Source of the DNA: Bacteroidota bacterium | GTDB lineage: Bacteria > Bacteroidota > Bacteroidia > Bacteroidales > Bacteroidaceae | NCBI GenBank assembly: GCA_023415545.1 | Contig: JAEZKJ010000161.1 | Span: 1 to 40,045, forward strand | Length of the DNA stretch: 40,045 nt | Direction: 5' to 3' | Shown: piece after piece, positions 1 through 8,391 of the stretch | How the letters are laid out: each line of letters opens with the position of its first letter | How positions within the stretch are numbered: position 1 is the stretch's first letter | Made by a program: the position numbers and the translations under genes | The notes under the pieces: generated by a model | Told to the model about the DNA's origin: nothing | What the model saw: only the letters and a program-made list of their open reading frames with translations | Database searches by the model: none

Positions 1-683
1 TAACGTTTGCTTTTTTATGCTCACACATATCTGACATTAATGCTCAGCAAATTGTAAATACTTATGGCATTGCAAATATTCAGAAATATAGTGCTGCCAA
101 CGAAGAAGTTATTAAGAATCCTAAGAAAGAAAAACGTGTAGTGTTTATCGGTAACTCAATCACTGCTGGATGGGCCAAAAAACATCCTGACTGGTTTAAA
201 GAAAATAATTACTTTGGAAGAGGAATCGGCGGACAAACAAGTTCACAAATGCTACTTCGTTTCTATTTTGACGTTGTTGATTTAGGTGCAGATCTTGTTG
301 TTATTAATGCAGGAACAAATGATATTGCTGAAAATACCGGAACGTACGATTTACCTTTTACATTAAATAATATAAAATCAATGGCAAGTATTGCCCGAGC
401 AAATGGTATTAAAGTGATACTAACTTCAGTACTTCCGCATGACCATTTTAATTGGAGACCTACTATTACCGACGTAACAAAAAAAGTTGATGAATTGAAT
501 GCTTCAATTAAAGCTTATGCTAACGAAAACAATATCCCATATTTAGATTACAACTCCGAAATGCGTGATGAGAAAGGTGCCATGAAGGAAGGACTCAGTG
601 GTGATGGAGTACACCCTTATGATGATACCTATTTTTTAATGGAGAAGCTAGTAAAAAATATGATAGATGAACAGTTAAAATAA
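1..683 (+). CDS. Exported SGNH/GDSL-family hydrolase, 5' end cut by window edge
   Basis: The reading frame is open from the window edge (codons in phase from base 3) to the stop at 681-683, so the N-terminus is missing. The first visible residues look like the end of a signal peptide with likely cleavage after Asn-Ala-Gln, so the mature enzyme is probably periplasmic or surface-exposed. SGNH blocks are visible: block I is FIGNSIT with Asn where GDSL enzymes usually have Asp, then GIGGQTS (block II Gly), NAGTNDI (block III Asn) and DGVHP (block V catalytic Asp/His). In this superfamily such enzymes remove acyl, often acetyl, groups from carbohydrates or lipids. The substrate cannot be told here. 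A GTG at 141 lies inside the block I region and is not a credible start. A terminator follows at 751-789. Confidence 0.85.
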   Translation, partial: TFAFLCSHISDINAQQIVNTYGIANIQKYSAANEEVIKNPKKEKRVVFIGNSITAGWAKKHPDWFKENNYFGRGIGGQTSSQMLLRFYFDVVDLGADLVVINAGTNDIAENTGTYDLPFTLNNIKSMASIARANGIKVILTSVLPHDHFNWRPTITDVTKKVDELNASIKAYANENNIPYLDYNSEMRDEKGAMKEGLSGDGVHPYDDTYFLMEKLVKNMIDEQLK

Positions 684-750
684 TTGATTCTAACGAAATA
701 TATTATATAAAAGATAAGAGTGACTGAAAAGTCCACTTTACAAACGAAAT

Positions 751-789
751 ATCCCTGCTAGAGTAGATTTCAGCAGGGATTTTTTTTAA
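751..789 (+). terminator. Rho-independent terminator after the SGNH hydrolase gene
   Basis: A perfect 9-bp stem (ATCCCTGCT / AGCAGGGAT, arms 751-759 and 772-780) with a 12-nt loop is followed by a run of eight T. It lies 68 bases after the stop codon. Nearly the same stem recurs at 18758-18791 and 38049-38083. Confidence 0.85.
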
Positions 790-1037
790 AAATAATACTA
801 TTGAGTAAGCTCTATTATATTATAATATCGAAATTTTATTTCACTTCTTCGAAATAAATTTTAATTCAATATCAATGCGTTAGAATTAAATGTTCGTCCA
901 TGTTGCATAATTAAATTAAACATTGATACTCAACACATTACATAACAAATAAAAAGATACGTTTTTCTTTTTTTAAGGTAGTGATTTGGACTTTATAATA
1001 ATGTGAATATACAAAAAACAGGTGCTTTTTTATTCTT
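790..1037. other. AT-rich gene-free stretch
   Basis: Part of a 445-base gap between the hydrolase and the TonB-dependent receptor. Apart from the terminator before it and the promoter-like site after it, I see only short AT-rich inverted repeats, such as TTTAATTC/GAATTAAA around 860-890 and TATCAATG/CATTGATA around 870-928. No credible ORF, tRNA or riboswitch signature is visible. Confidence 0.5.
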
Positions 1038-1059
1038 TATACAAAACATTGTATATTTG
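1038..1059 (+). promoter_or_regulatory. Candidate promoter with overlapping dyad, upstream of the TonB-dependent receptor
   Basis: TATATTTG at 1052-1059 matches the Bacteroidota -7 consensus TAnnTTTG. It overlaps a 7-4-7 dyad (TATACAA, spacer 4, TTGTATA) at 1038-1055, which could be an operator. No clear -33 TTTG is seen. It lies about 70 bases before the first possible start of the receptor gene. Confidence 0.45.
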
Positions 1060-1128
1060 TAAAATATAATTACATCCAAATACTATGAATGTGTAAAATT
1101 TTTCTTTTGCAGACTGGTCATTCTCTTC

Positions 1129-3495
1129 GTGGTTATGGTCGGTATTTTCTTGCCACAAAGTGTAGTGGCACAAACAGTAAAGGGTAGAGTAACTGACGCT
1201 ATAACAGGAGAAATACTTATTGGAGCCGCTGTGAAGGTGGTGGAACTTCAGGGAGTAGGTGGAGTGACCGATATAGATGGTGAGTTTAGCATAAATATTG
1301 CTCAATCGGGACGTTACACCATTGAGACCTCATATGTCGGCTATGAACCGAGCGTACTGAAGGAAGTGTTGGTGGCGGGAGCCAAAGAAGTAGTGCTTGA
1401 CATCACCCTGCGTGAGAACAGTTTAGAATTGGCCGAAGTAGTGGTCAAACCTCGTGTGAATAAGGAGACAACGTTAAATCCCACGGCATTGGTGGGCGGT
1501 ATGATGCTCTCGATGGAAGAAGCAGGCCGATATGCCGGTGGTTATAACGACCCGGCTCGATTGGTGACGGCCTTTGCCGGTGTTGCAGGACAAGGTGACA
1601 GCAACGGTATTTCCGTACATGGTAATGCCCCACAATTCATGCAATACCGCTTGGAAGGTGTGGAAATTTTTTCCCCAAACCATTTTGCAGACCTTTATAG
1701 TGCAGGTTTCGGTATGGTGAGCTCGCTCAACTCTAATGTCATCACCAATTCTGACTTTTTCGTTTCCACTTTCAATTCCAGCTACAACAACGCCCTAAGC
1801 GGTGTGTTCGACGTGAAGATGCGATCAGGAAATAACTCAAAATATGAGAATGGTGTGCAAGTGGGTTCTGTGGGTATCGAGTGGACCAGCGAAGGTCCAA
1901 TTTCGAAGAAGCACAATTCAAGTTTTATATTCAACTACCGCTATGGCTTTACTACAATCGCTCGCAAACTGAAACTCATTGACACATATGGTTCGCAGTA
2001 TGACTTCCAAGATCTCTCGCTTAAATTGAATTTTCCAACGAAAAAAGCAGGAACTTTTTCTGTCTTTGCTTTAGGCTTTATCGACAAGTCTTGGGATGTG
2101 GAGCTGGATATAGAAGACATCCACTCTATTTACGATGCTTCTGACCAAGAAGGTCGCCTTTACAACGCTTTTGTGGGTGCTTCGCATAAGATTCATTTCG
2201 ACAACAAATGGACGTGGCGCACCACTGCAGCCTACAACATGCAGCACAACAAAGTAGACATGGAATACTGGGGTCTCACCTTCGATGATAATCACAAACC
2301 TACAGGTTTCGAAGGTAAGAACTATCCCTTTAGTTATCTGAAGCAGAATGAAGACCGTGCTGTGATCAATACAGAACTGTCCAAACAGGTAACCCCTCGC
2401 TGGCTTGTTCAGTTTGGTGGTGAGTATTCACACCGCTTCTTCGACCTGAATTTCCGCACAGCAGAGAACGTCTATGAGCCTGTGTCGGATGCGCCATATT
2501 ATGCAACGAAGGACAATACGGGGTTGGCAAGCATGTTCTGGTCAAACCTTTGGAAACCTGCTGACGATTGGAGCATCAACTTAGGTATGTCAGGCAGCTA
2601 TTTTTTACTTTCCAAAGACTTAAGTATCGAGCCACGTGCCAGCGTGAAATGGGAACCAGATGAGCGTCATTCCATTTCACTCGGCTATGGATTGCACTCC
2701 ATGATTGAAAAGCTGGATGCTTATTTCTTCCGTAATGCTGATGGCACTATGGCAAACAAAGACCTCGGTTTCTCTAAGGCTCATCACCTTCTTGCTACAT
2801 ATATGTATAAGTTTACGGACAACTTGAACTTGCGTTTCAACGCATATTATCAGTATGGCTTCGATACGCCTGTGGGCATCAATGGAAGCACGTTCTGTAC
2901 GGTGAACCGTTTGTTCAATTATATTGAAGAACCATTGGTTAACAAGGGCAATACTCGAAACTATGGTGCAGACATCACCTTGGAGCAATACATGAGCCAA
3001 GGCTTCTATGGGCAAGTGAACGGTTCCCTCTTCAAATCTGAATATCGTGGACTTGACAAGAAGTGGCGAAACCAATTGCATGATCGAGGCTACATGTTTA
3101 AGGTGCTGGGCGGTAAGGAGTGGATGATTGGTAAGAGAAAACAGAACGTGTTCAACGTGAGTGTCAAGTACACACTACAAGGCGGTCTACGACACACTCC
3201 TATTGATGTAGATGCCATTAAAGCCAACGTGGCTGCTGGCATCATCAATGATCAGCCTATCTATAAGGAGGATGAGGCGATGTCCCTCCAGTTCTCCCCT
3301 ATCAGCATTCTTGACCTTACTGTAAGCTATAAGATTAACTGCAAGAAGGTGAGTCATACTATCGCCTTTGAAGGAGTGAACATTCTGCAGAACGAAACAC
3401 CCTACGCCGAACGCTACGACTTCGGCACAGGTCAGCTGCGTACCGATAAGTCAGGTATCTCGCTGCCAAATCTTTTTTATCGCATAGATTTCTAA
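1129..3495 (+). CDS. TonB-dependent outer-membrane receptor, start codon uncertain
   Basis: The product is about 788 aa. A signal-peptide tail ending around VVAQ leads into a carboxypeptidase-regulatory-like beta-sandwich (about residues 17-95; VKGRVTDAITGE, then SYVGYEP). A plug domain follows (LEGVEIFSPNHF, then the R-S-G motif near 230), then a beta-barrel ending in Phe. This is the layout of Bacteroidota TonB-dependent transporters, which import siderophores, haem, vitamins or glycans. No SusD partner follows, so it is not a SusC/D pair. The 5' end is odd: the hydrophobic segment continues in frame upstream (FFFCRLVILFVV) to a stop at 1093-1095 with no ATG, leaving only GTG 1129 or ATG 1135, both inside the signal peptide. 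Base and codon use are visibly more GC-rich than in the flanking genes, suggesting transfer. The substrate is unknown. Confidence 0.85.
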   Translation: MVMVGIFLPQSVVAQTVKGRVTDAITGEILIGAAVKVVELQGVGGVTDIDGEFSINIAQSGRYTIETSYVGYEPSVLKEVLVAGAKEVVLDITLRENSLELAEVVVKPRVNKETTLNPTALVGGMMLSMEEAGRYAGGYNDPARLVTAFAGVAGQGDSNGISVHGNAPQFMQYRLEGVEIFSPNHFADLYSAGFGMVSSLNSNVITNSDFFVSTFNSSYNNALSGVFDVKMRSGNNSKYENGVQVGSVGIEWTSEGPISKKHNSSFIFNYRYGFTTIARKLKLIDTYGSQYDFQDLSLKLNFPTKKAGTFSVFALGFIDKSWDVELDIEDIHSIYDASDQEGRLYNAFVGASHKIHFDNKWTWRTTAAYNMQHNKVDMEYWGLTFDDNHKPTGFEGKNYPFSYLKQNEDRAVINTELSKQVTPRWLVQFGGEYSHRFFDLNFRTAENVYEPVSDAPYYATKDNTGLASMFWSNLWKPADDWSINLGMSGSYFLLSKDLSIEPRASVKWEPDERHSISLGYGLHSMIEKLDAYFFRNADGTMANKDLGFSKAHHLLATYMYKFTDNLNLRFNAYYQYGFDTPVGINGSTFCTVNRLFNYIEEPLVNKGNTRNYGADITLEQYMSQGFYGQVNGSLFKSEYRGLDKKWRNQLHDRGYMFKVLGGKEWMIGKRKQNVFNVSVKYTLQGGLRHTPIDVDAIKANVAAGIINDQPIYKEDEAMSLQFSPISILDLTVSYKINCKKVSHTIAFEGVNILQNETPYAERYDFGTGQLRTDKSGISLPNLFYRIDF

Positions 3496-3514
3496 GACAT
3501 ACTTAGAATCATAC

Positions 3515-3555
3515 AAAAAGAGCCAGTTGCTTTCACGAAGTAGCTGGCTCTTTTT
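3515..3555 (+). terminator. Terminator after the TonB-dependent receptor
   Basis: Inverted repeat AAAAAGAGCCAG (3515-3526) / CTGGCTCTTTTT (3544-3555) with a 17-nt loop and a terminal T run, 20 bases past the stop codon. The A-rich left arm would also let it work on the other strand. Confidence 0.85.
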
Positions 3556-3617
3556 AATGCTCTTATCTTTTATTTCTAACATGCTTGTTACTGAAGGTGG
3601 AATGTGATGGATAGTAA

Positions 3618-3785
3618 GAAGCAGACTATACTTCAATCGTTATTCAGGAAAAGAACGTGGAATTCAAAACTGAGGTGGAACGTCGTATTGAAAAACTGCA
3701 TGATCGCAATAAAACAGAGGAACAACTGGCTGCTCCTAAGGCTGAGAATATTTATCAGTCAGAACTTAGTTTGTATTGTAAATAG
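3618..3785 (+). pseudogene. Short coding remnant without a start codon
   Basis: A 55-codon frame runs from just after an in-frame TAA (3615-3617) to TAG at 3783-3785. It has no ATG, but its composition is protein-like and charged (for example QEKNVEFKTEVERR, then KTEEQLAAPKAENI) with GAG/GTG/CGT codons resembling the receptor gene upstream rather than the AT-rich background. It reads like the C-terminal end of a longer, unrecognised protein. An overlapping frame at 3604-3819 does have an ATG but encodes an unconvincing basic peptide. It fits a decayed remnant of the block that brought the receptor gene. The parent family is not identified. Confidence 0.35.
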
Positions 3786-3852
3786 ATATGTAGCAAAAAA
3801 GCCGTTAAAAAGGGCATGATAAACACTTTGAAACTATGAATCCCTTAAACGC

Positions 3853-3886
3853 AAAAAGCGAGCAACTCGTTGAGTTGCACGCTTTA
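3853..3886 (-). terminator. Terminator of dnaK
   Basis: On the minus strand, a stem of AAAGCG and GCAACTC (one mismatched A) with a 3-nt loop is followed by a T run (AAAAA at 3853-3857 on the plus strand). It lies about 30 bases beyond the dnaK stop. Confidence 0.75.
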
Positions 3887-3914
3887 GCTTGTTTTTATAT
3901 GTTTCCTTAAGGAA

Positions 3915-5825
3915 TTATTTTACTTCTTCAAAGTCTGCATCTTGGATATCTTCACCACCATTTGCAGAACCTTGTTGTTGTTGCTGTTGTCCAGCACCTG
4001 GGCCTGCTTGTTGGCCTTGTGCACCTGACTGAGCATACATATCAGCACTTGCTGTTTGGAATGCAGTGTTTACTTCTGCCATTGCTGCATCGATACCTGC
4101 AAGATCCTGAGCTTTGTGAGCATCTTTAAGTTTTTGAAGAGCAGCTTCGATTGGAGCTTTCTTATCTGCTGGTATTTTATCGCCCAACTCTTTCAACTGA
4201 TTCTCTGTTTGGAAAATCATTGAGTCAGCTTGGTTCAACTTATCAACTTTTTCACGCTCTTTCTTATCTGCTTCAGCATTTGCTTCAGCCTCAGCTTTCA
4301 TCTTTTCGATCTCTTCTTTGCTCAAGCCAGATGAAGCCTCGATACGGATTGCTTGCTCTTTACCTGTTGCTTTATCTTTTGCAGATACTTTCAAGATACC
4401 GTTAGCGTCGATATCGAATGTTACTTCAATTTGAGGAACACCACGACGAGCTGGAGCAATACCTGTCAAGTTGAACTGACCGATTGACTTGTTCTGTGCA
4501 GCCATTGGACGCTCACCTTGAAGAACATGGATAGTAACTTCTGTTTGGTTATCAGCAGCTGTTGAGAATACTTCACTCTTCTTACATGGAATAGTTGTAT
4601 TTGCATCAATAAGTTTAGTCATTACACCACCCATTGTTTCAATACCCATTGACAATGGAGTAACGTCAAGAAGAACTACACCTTTGATTTCGTCTGTAAG
4701 AACGGCACCCTGTACAGCAGCACCTACTGCTACTACCTCATCTGGGTTAACACCTTTAGAAGGAACTTTACCGAAGAAGTCTTCAACAAGTTTCTGAACT
4801 GCTGGTATACGTGAAGAACCACCTACAAGTATTACTTCGTCAATATCTGAGTTAGAAAGACCTGCATCGCTCATAGCTTTCTTACATGGTTCAAGACAAG
4901 CTTGGATCAAGTTGTGAGCTAATGATTCGAATTTTGCACGAGTCAAGTTCTTAACCAAGTGCTCAGGACGTCCGTCAACAGGCATGATATATGGAAGGTT
5001 GATCTCTGTAGTTGTTGATGATGACAACTCGATCTTAGCTTTTTCAGCAGCCTCTTTCAAACGTTGCATAGCCATTGGATCTTTTGTTAGATCAGCACCT
5101 GTATCTTTCTTAAACTCTTCAACCAACCAGTCAATGATTACTTGGTCAAAGTCATCACCACCAAGGTGAGTATCACCGTTTGTAGAAAGAACTTCGAATA
5201 CACCACCACCGAACTCAAGGATAGAGATATCGAAAGTACCACCACCAAGGTCGAATACTGCAATCTTCATATCTTTGTGAGCCTTATCAATACCGTAAGC
5301 AAGAGCAGCAGCTGTTGGCTCGTTTACAATACGTTTTACCTCAAGACCGGCAATTTGACCAGCCTCTTTTGTTGCCTGACGCTGAGAGTCAGAGAAGTAT
5401 GCAGGTACTGTGATTACAGCTTCTGTAACTTCTTGACCAAGATAATCCTCAGCAGTCTTCTTCATCTTCTGAAGAATCATTGCTGAAATTTCCTGTGGAG
5501 TATACAAACGACCATCGATATCAACACGTGGAGTGTTGTTGTCACCCTTAACAACTTGATAAGGTACGCGTGAAATCTCTTTCTGAACCTGATCCCAATT
5601 TTCACCCATGAAACGTTTGATAGAGAAAATTGTACGTTTTGGGTTAGTGATAGCTTGACGCTTTGCAGGGTCACCTACTTTACGTTCGCCACCATCAATA
5701 AATGCAACAACAGAAGGTGTTGTACGTTTTCCTTCGCTATTTGTGATTACTACAGGTTCGTTTCCTTCAAATACAGAAACGCATGAGTTTGTAGTTCCTA
5801 AGTCAATTCCAATAATTTTTCCCAT
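3915..5825 (-). CDS. dnaK: Chaperone DnaK (Hsp70)
   Basis: The 636-aa product is full length for bacterial Hsp70. It is the cytosolic ATP-dependent chaperone that binds exposed hydrophobic segments and works with DnaJ and GrpE. The N-terminal ATPase domain starts GIDLGTTNSCV, has the phosphate-binding DLGGGTFDIS segment near residue 195 and VGGSSRIP near 340. The linker region carries VLLDVTPLS, followed by the beta-sandwich substrate domain and a helical lid. The tail is Gly/Gln-rich with a run of six Gln and ends EEVK, the usual acidic C-terminal type. The gene stands alone: no dnaJ, grpE or hrcA is adjacent, as is common in Bacteroidales. No CIRCE-type operator is seen upstream. Codon use is somewhat GC-richer than in neighbours, as expected for a highly expressed gene. 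Confidence 0.98.
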   Translation of the reverse strand: MGKIIGIDLGTTNSCVSVFEGNEPVVITNSEGKRTTPSVVAFIDGGERKVGDPAKRQAITNPKRTIFSIKRFMGENWDQVQKEISRVPYQVVKGDNNTPRVDIDGRLYTPQEISAMILQKMKKTAEDYLGQEVTEAVITVPAYFSDSQRQATKEAGQIAGLEVKRIVNEPTAAALAYGIDKAHKDMKIAVFDLGGGTFDISILEFGGGVFEVLSTNGDTHLGGDDFDQVIIDWLVEEFKKDTGADLTKDPMAMQRLKEAAEKAKIELSSSTTTEINLPYIMPVDGRPEHLVKNLTRAKFESLAHNLIQACLEPCKKAMSDAGLSNSDIDEVILVGGSSRIPAVQKLVEDFFGKVPSKGVNPDEVVAVGAAVQGAVLTDEIKGVVLLDVTPLSMGIETMGGVMTKLIDANTTIPCKKSEVFSTAADNQTEVTIHVLQGERPMAAQNKSIGQFNLTGIAPARRGVPQIEVTFDIDANGILKVSAKDKATGKEQAIRIEASSGLSKEEIEKMKAEAEANAEADKKEREKVDKLNQADSMIFQTENQLKELGDKIPADKKAPIEAALQKLKDAHKAQDLAGIDAAMAEVNTAFQTASADMYAQSGAQGQQAGPGAGQQQQQQGSANGGEDIQDADFEEVK

Positions 5826-6005
5826 AATTGTATATTTCTTTATATTTATTTTTTATTTAAAACCGATATTTTTATGAAAGGTTCATCATTGTTGCTTTTC
5901 TAATGAATCAATCACACTTTTTAAGAAACAAAGGGTATGCCAGAGATATATTAGAAAAATTAACTGACAAAATGACTCAAAAAACATGACAAAAATTAAA
6001 CATAA

Positions 6006-6033
6006 AGAGGAGAAATCTGCCGACTTCTCCTCT
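6006..6033 (-). terminator. Possible terminator of the META-domain gene
   Basis: A 9-bp inverted repeat, AGAGGAGAA (6006-6014) / TTCTCCTCT (6025-6033), lies 34 bases after the minus-strand gene. The downstream T tract is interrupted (TTTATGTTTAATTTTT on the minus strand), so it may be a weak terminator. Confidence 0.45.
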
Positions 6034-6067
6034 TATCACCTAAATTCAGTAATTAGTTTAATAAGTA

Positions 6068-6496
6068 TTATCTCTTGGATAACACTAAAACTTCTGCTCC
6101 ATCACCATTAAGAAGTATGATATTGCCATTTAATCCTTTTGTAAAACTTCTAGTAGCATTAAGCGATTCCAAAATAGCTTTCTCAATCTGCATATCATGA
6201 CAAAACATTTGAGTCGTTGCTACATTATTAAAGGAGATAGAATTTGTCAATGATGATTTTTGAACAACTTCTCCACTGAAGCTATTGCATCCACTATTTC
6301 CATAAACACTTTTTTCAGATATATTAAAGCCAATAAATGGGTTTGATTCACTTTTAACCGTGTCGCCATTGACTTTAAGGATATTCCACTCCCCATCGAT
6401 AGATGATAGTGAGAAAAGATTTTTATTACTTCCACACGAAGATGTGATAAGAGTTAATCCTCCTAAAATAAGAAGTAGAGAGAAAAATTTTTTCAT
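6068..6496 (-). CDS. META-domain (HslJ-like) lipoprotein
   Basis: The product is 142 aa from the preferred ATG at 6496. An upstream ATG at 6520 would add eight residues ahead of the Lys-Lys signal peptide start and is less likely. A lipoprotein signal ends with Cys21 (LITSSC). The META fold shows GEWNILKVNG near residue 35, GFNISEK, and the hallmark GNSGCNSFSG near 70, with a second Cys (MFCHDMQIE) later. HslJ/META proteins are small envelope proteins linked in enterobacteria to heat shock and novobiocin resistance. Their biochemical role is not settled. The protein is probably membrane-anchored in the periplasm or outer membrane. It is monocistronic. Confidence 0.8.
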   Translation of the reverse strand: MKKFFSLLLILGGLTLITSSCGSNKNLFSLSSIDGEWNILKVNGDTVKSESNPFIGFNISEKSVYGNSGCNSFSGEVVQKSSLTNSISFNNVATTQMFCHDMQIEKAILESLNATRSFTKGLNGNIILLNGDGAEVLVLSKR

Positions 6497-6654
6497 TATC
6501 TTAAAAACTAAATTATACAATACTCAACAAAGATAGAGCTTGTATACATATAATAAAAAACATATATTATTATAAAATGTTTATTTAAAGAAAAAAACAT
6601 CTCTTTACTTTAAACAGAAAAATCGTTAAGAGTAAGATGGAAAAAATATTTTCT

Positions 6655-6662
6655 TATCTTTG
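6655..6662 (+). promoter_or_regulatory. -7 box of the polyamine dehydrogenase-bcp-recA operon
   Basis: TATCTTTG fits TAnnTTTG and lies 56 bases before the ATG at 6719. No good -33 TTTG is visible. A small TACGG/CCGTA hairpin (about 6672-6688) would lie at the start of the transcript. Confidence 0.5.
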
Positions 6663-6718
6663 TCAATATATACGGTGTAAATCCGTACTACTTGTTCTTC
6701 AAATTTTTAACATAAGAA

Positions 6719-7912
6719 ATGGGTAAAGTATTGATTATCGGTGCTGGCGGTGTAGGAACTGTCGTTGCACATAAAGTAGCTCAAAATCCTGATGTTTTCA
6801 CTGACATCATGATAGCAAGTCGTACTAAGTCAAAATGTGATGCTATTGTTAAAGCAATAGGTAATCCAGCAATTAAAACTGCTCAGGTGGATGCAGATAA
6901 TGTGGACGAACTAGTTGAACTATTCAACAGTTTCAAACCTGAAATAGTTATTAATGTCGCTCTTCCTTATCAGGACCTCACAATTATGGAGGCTTGTCTT
7001 AAGGCAGGAGTAAATTATCTCGACACAGCCAACTATGAGCCAAAAGATGTTGCTCATTTTGAGTATAGCTGGCAGTGGGCTTACAAACAGCGTTTTGAAG
7101 AGGCAGGACTTACTGCTATTTTAGGTTGTGGGTTCGACCCGGGAGTAAGTGGTATATTTACTGCTTATGCTGCTAAACATTATTTCGACGAGATAGAATA
7201 TCTTGATATCGTTGACTGTAATGCCGGTAACCACCATAAAGCATTTGCTACAAACTTTAACCCTGAAATTAATATCCGTGAGATAACTCAAAACGGTCGT
7301 TACTATAAGGATGGTGAGTGGGTTACAACAAAACCTCTTGAGATACATAAAGATATCACTTATCCAAATATTGGTCCTCGTGACTCATATCTTCTATATC
7401 ATGAGGAGTTGGAATCACTTGTTAAAAATTTCCCAACTATTAAACGTGCAAGATTTTGGATGACTTTTGGACAGGAGTATCTTACACATCTTCGCGTAAT
7501 CGAGAACATTGGTATGGCAAGCATTAAGCCTATAAACTTTAATGGTATGGAAATTGTTCCATTACAGTTCCTTAAGGCTGTACTTCCTAATCCTCAGGAT
7601 CTTGGTGAAAATTATGAGGGCGAGACATCTATAGGTTGTCGAATAAGAGGTAAAAAAGATGGTAAGGAGCATACATATTATGTATACAATAACTGTAGTC
7701 ATCATGCAGCATATGTTGAAACAGGTATGCAGGGTGTGAGCTATACTACAGGTGTTCCTGCTATGATTGGTGCAATGATGTTTATGAAGGGGTTGTGGAA
7801 ACGTCCGGGTGTATGGAACGTTGAGGAGTTCGATCCCGATCCATTTATGGAACAGTTAAACATACAGGGCTTACCATGGCATGAGGAACATGACAAAGAT
7901 TTAGAACTGTAA
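6719..7912 (+). CDS. Carboxynorspermidine/carboxyspermidine dehydrogenase (saccharopine dehydrogenase family)
   Basis: The product is 397 aa with an N-terminal Rossmann fold: VLIIGAGGVG at residues 4-13, then IASRTKSKC for the NADP phosphate. Further family features are INVALPYQD, DTANYEP, the Cys/Gly loop ILGCGFDPGVSG, and a C-terminal saccharopine-dehydrogenase-like domain. In Bacteroides and Vibrio this family reductively condenses aspartate semialdehyde with putrescine or diaminopropane to carboxy(nor)spermidine, the route to spermidine that avoids decarboxylated AdoMet. The decarboxylase partner is not in the window. Older annotation often calls it saccharopine dehydrogenase (LYS1). It is the first gene of a tight operon, 18 bases before the peroxiredoxin gene. 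Confidence 0.85.
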   Translation: MGKVLIIGAGGVGTVVAHKVAQNPDVFTDIMIASRTKSKCDAIVKAIGNPAIKTAQVDADNVDELVELFNSFKPEIVINVALPYQDLTIMEACLKAGVNYLDTANYEPKDVAHFEYSWQWAYKQRFEEAGLTAILGCGFDPGVSGIFTAYAAKHYFDEIEYLDIVDCNAGNHHKAFATNFNPEINIREITQNGRYYKDGEWVTTKPLEIHKDITYPNIGPRDSYLLYHEELESLVKNFPTIKRARFWMTFGQEYLTHLRVIENIGMASIKPINFNGMEIVPLQFLKAVLPNPQDLGENYEGETSIGCRIRGKKDGKEHTYYVYNNCSHHAAYVETGMQGVSYTTGVPAMIGAMMFMKGLWKRPGVWNVEEFDPDPFMEQLNIQGLPWHEEHDKDLEL

Positions 7913-7930
7913 TTTTTTAATATATTAATT

Positions 7931-8377
7931 ATGAATGTAGGAGATAGAATTCCCGAAATTTTGGGACTTGATGAGAATGGTAAAGAGATTAAGGCAAGCG
8001 ATTATAAAGGTAAAAAACTTGTTTTATATTTCTACCCTAAGGACAGCACCTCTGGTTGTACAGCACAAGCTTGCAATCTGCGTGATAATTATGCTGAGCT
8101 TAAAAAAGCTGGATACGAGGTTCTTGGAGTGAGTGTTGATGATGCAAAATCTCATCTTAAATTTATCTCTAAGAATGAACTTCCATTTAATCTGATTGCC
8201 GATACAGACAAAAAACTTGTTGAAGAGTTTGGCGTATGGGGCGAAAAGAGTATGTATGGTAAAAAATATATGGGTACTTTAAGAACCACATTTATTATTA
8301 ATGAGGATGGCATTATTGAAAGAATTATCTCACCAAAAGAGGTAAAGACAAAAGAACATGCCCAACAAATTTTATAA
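7931..8377 (+). CDS. bcp: Thiol peroxidase of the Bcp/PrxQ family
   Basis: The 148-aa cytosolic peroxiredoxin has the motif FYPKDSTSGCTAQAC: peroxidatic Cys43 and, five residues on, resolving Cys48, the atypical 2-Cys PrxQ arrangement. GVSVDD and TFIINEDG, typical of the AhpC/TSA fold, follow. It reduces hydrogen peroxide and organic hydroperoxides using thioredoxin. Two thioredoxin genes lie at 14.5-15.3 kb. The length is normal. It sits 18 bases after the dehydrogenase and 14 bases before recA, so the three genes are almost certainly cotranscribed, which would link peroxide defence with DNA repair. Confidence 0.93.
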   Translation: MNVGDRIPEILGLDENGKEIKASDYKGKKLVLYFYPKDSTSGCTAQACNLRDNYAELKKAGYEVLGVSVDDAKSHLKFISKNELPFNLIADTDKKLVEEFGVWGEKSMYGKKYMGTLRTTFIINEDGIIERIISPKEVKTKEHAQQIL

Positions 8378-8391
8378 AACCTAAATAAAAT

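Noticed and set aside
141..683. GTG 141 as the start of the SGNH hydrolase
   Set aside because: The frame continues upstream with a mature N-terminus and the end of a signal peptide, and the GTG falls at the edge of catalytic block I.
3604..3819. A 71-aa ORF with an ATG downstream of the receptor gene
   Set aside because: Its translation is a low-complexity basic peptide. A different frame of the same stretch has protein-like composition, so the ATG frame is probably chance.
3960..4005. Gln-rich run near the dnaK C-terminus as a frameshift or expansion
   Set aside because: The frame is continuous and ends in the normal EEVK tail. Flexible Gly/Gln-rich tails are common in DnaK.
5965..5995. 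Two TGACAAAA motifs 22 bases apart upstream of dnaK
   Set aside because: AT-rich, no known heat-shock operator in this group matches, and no dyad symmetry or promoter link was found.
6672..6688. Small TACGG/CCGTA hairpin ahead of the polyamine dehydrogenase as a riboswitch
   Set aside because: Five pairs only, with no further structure or conserved ligand-binding core visible.
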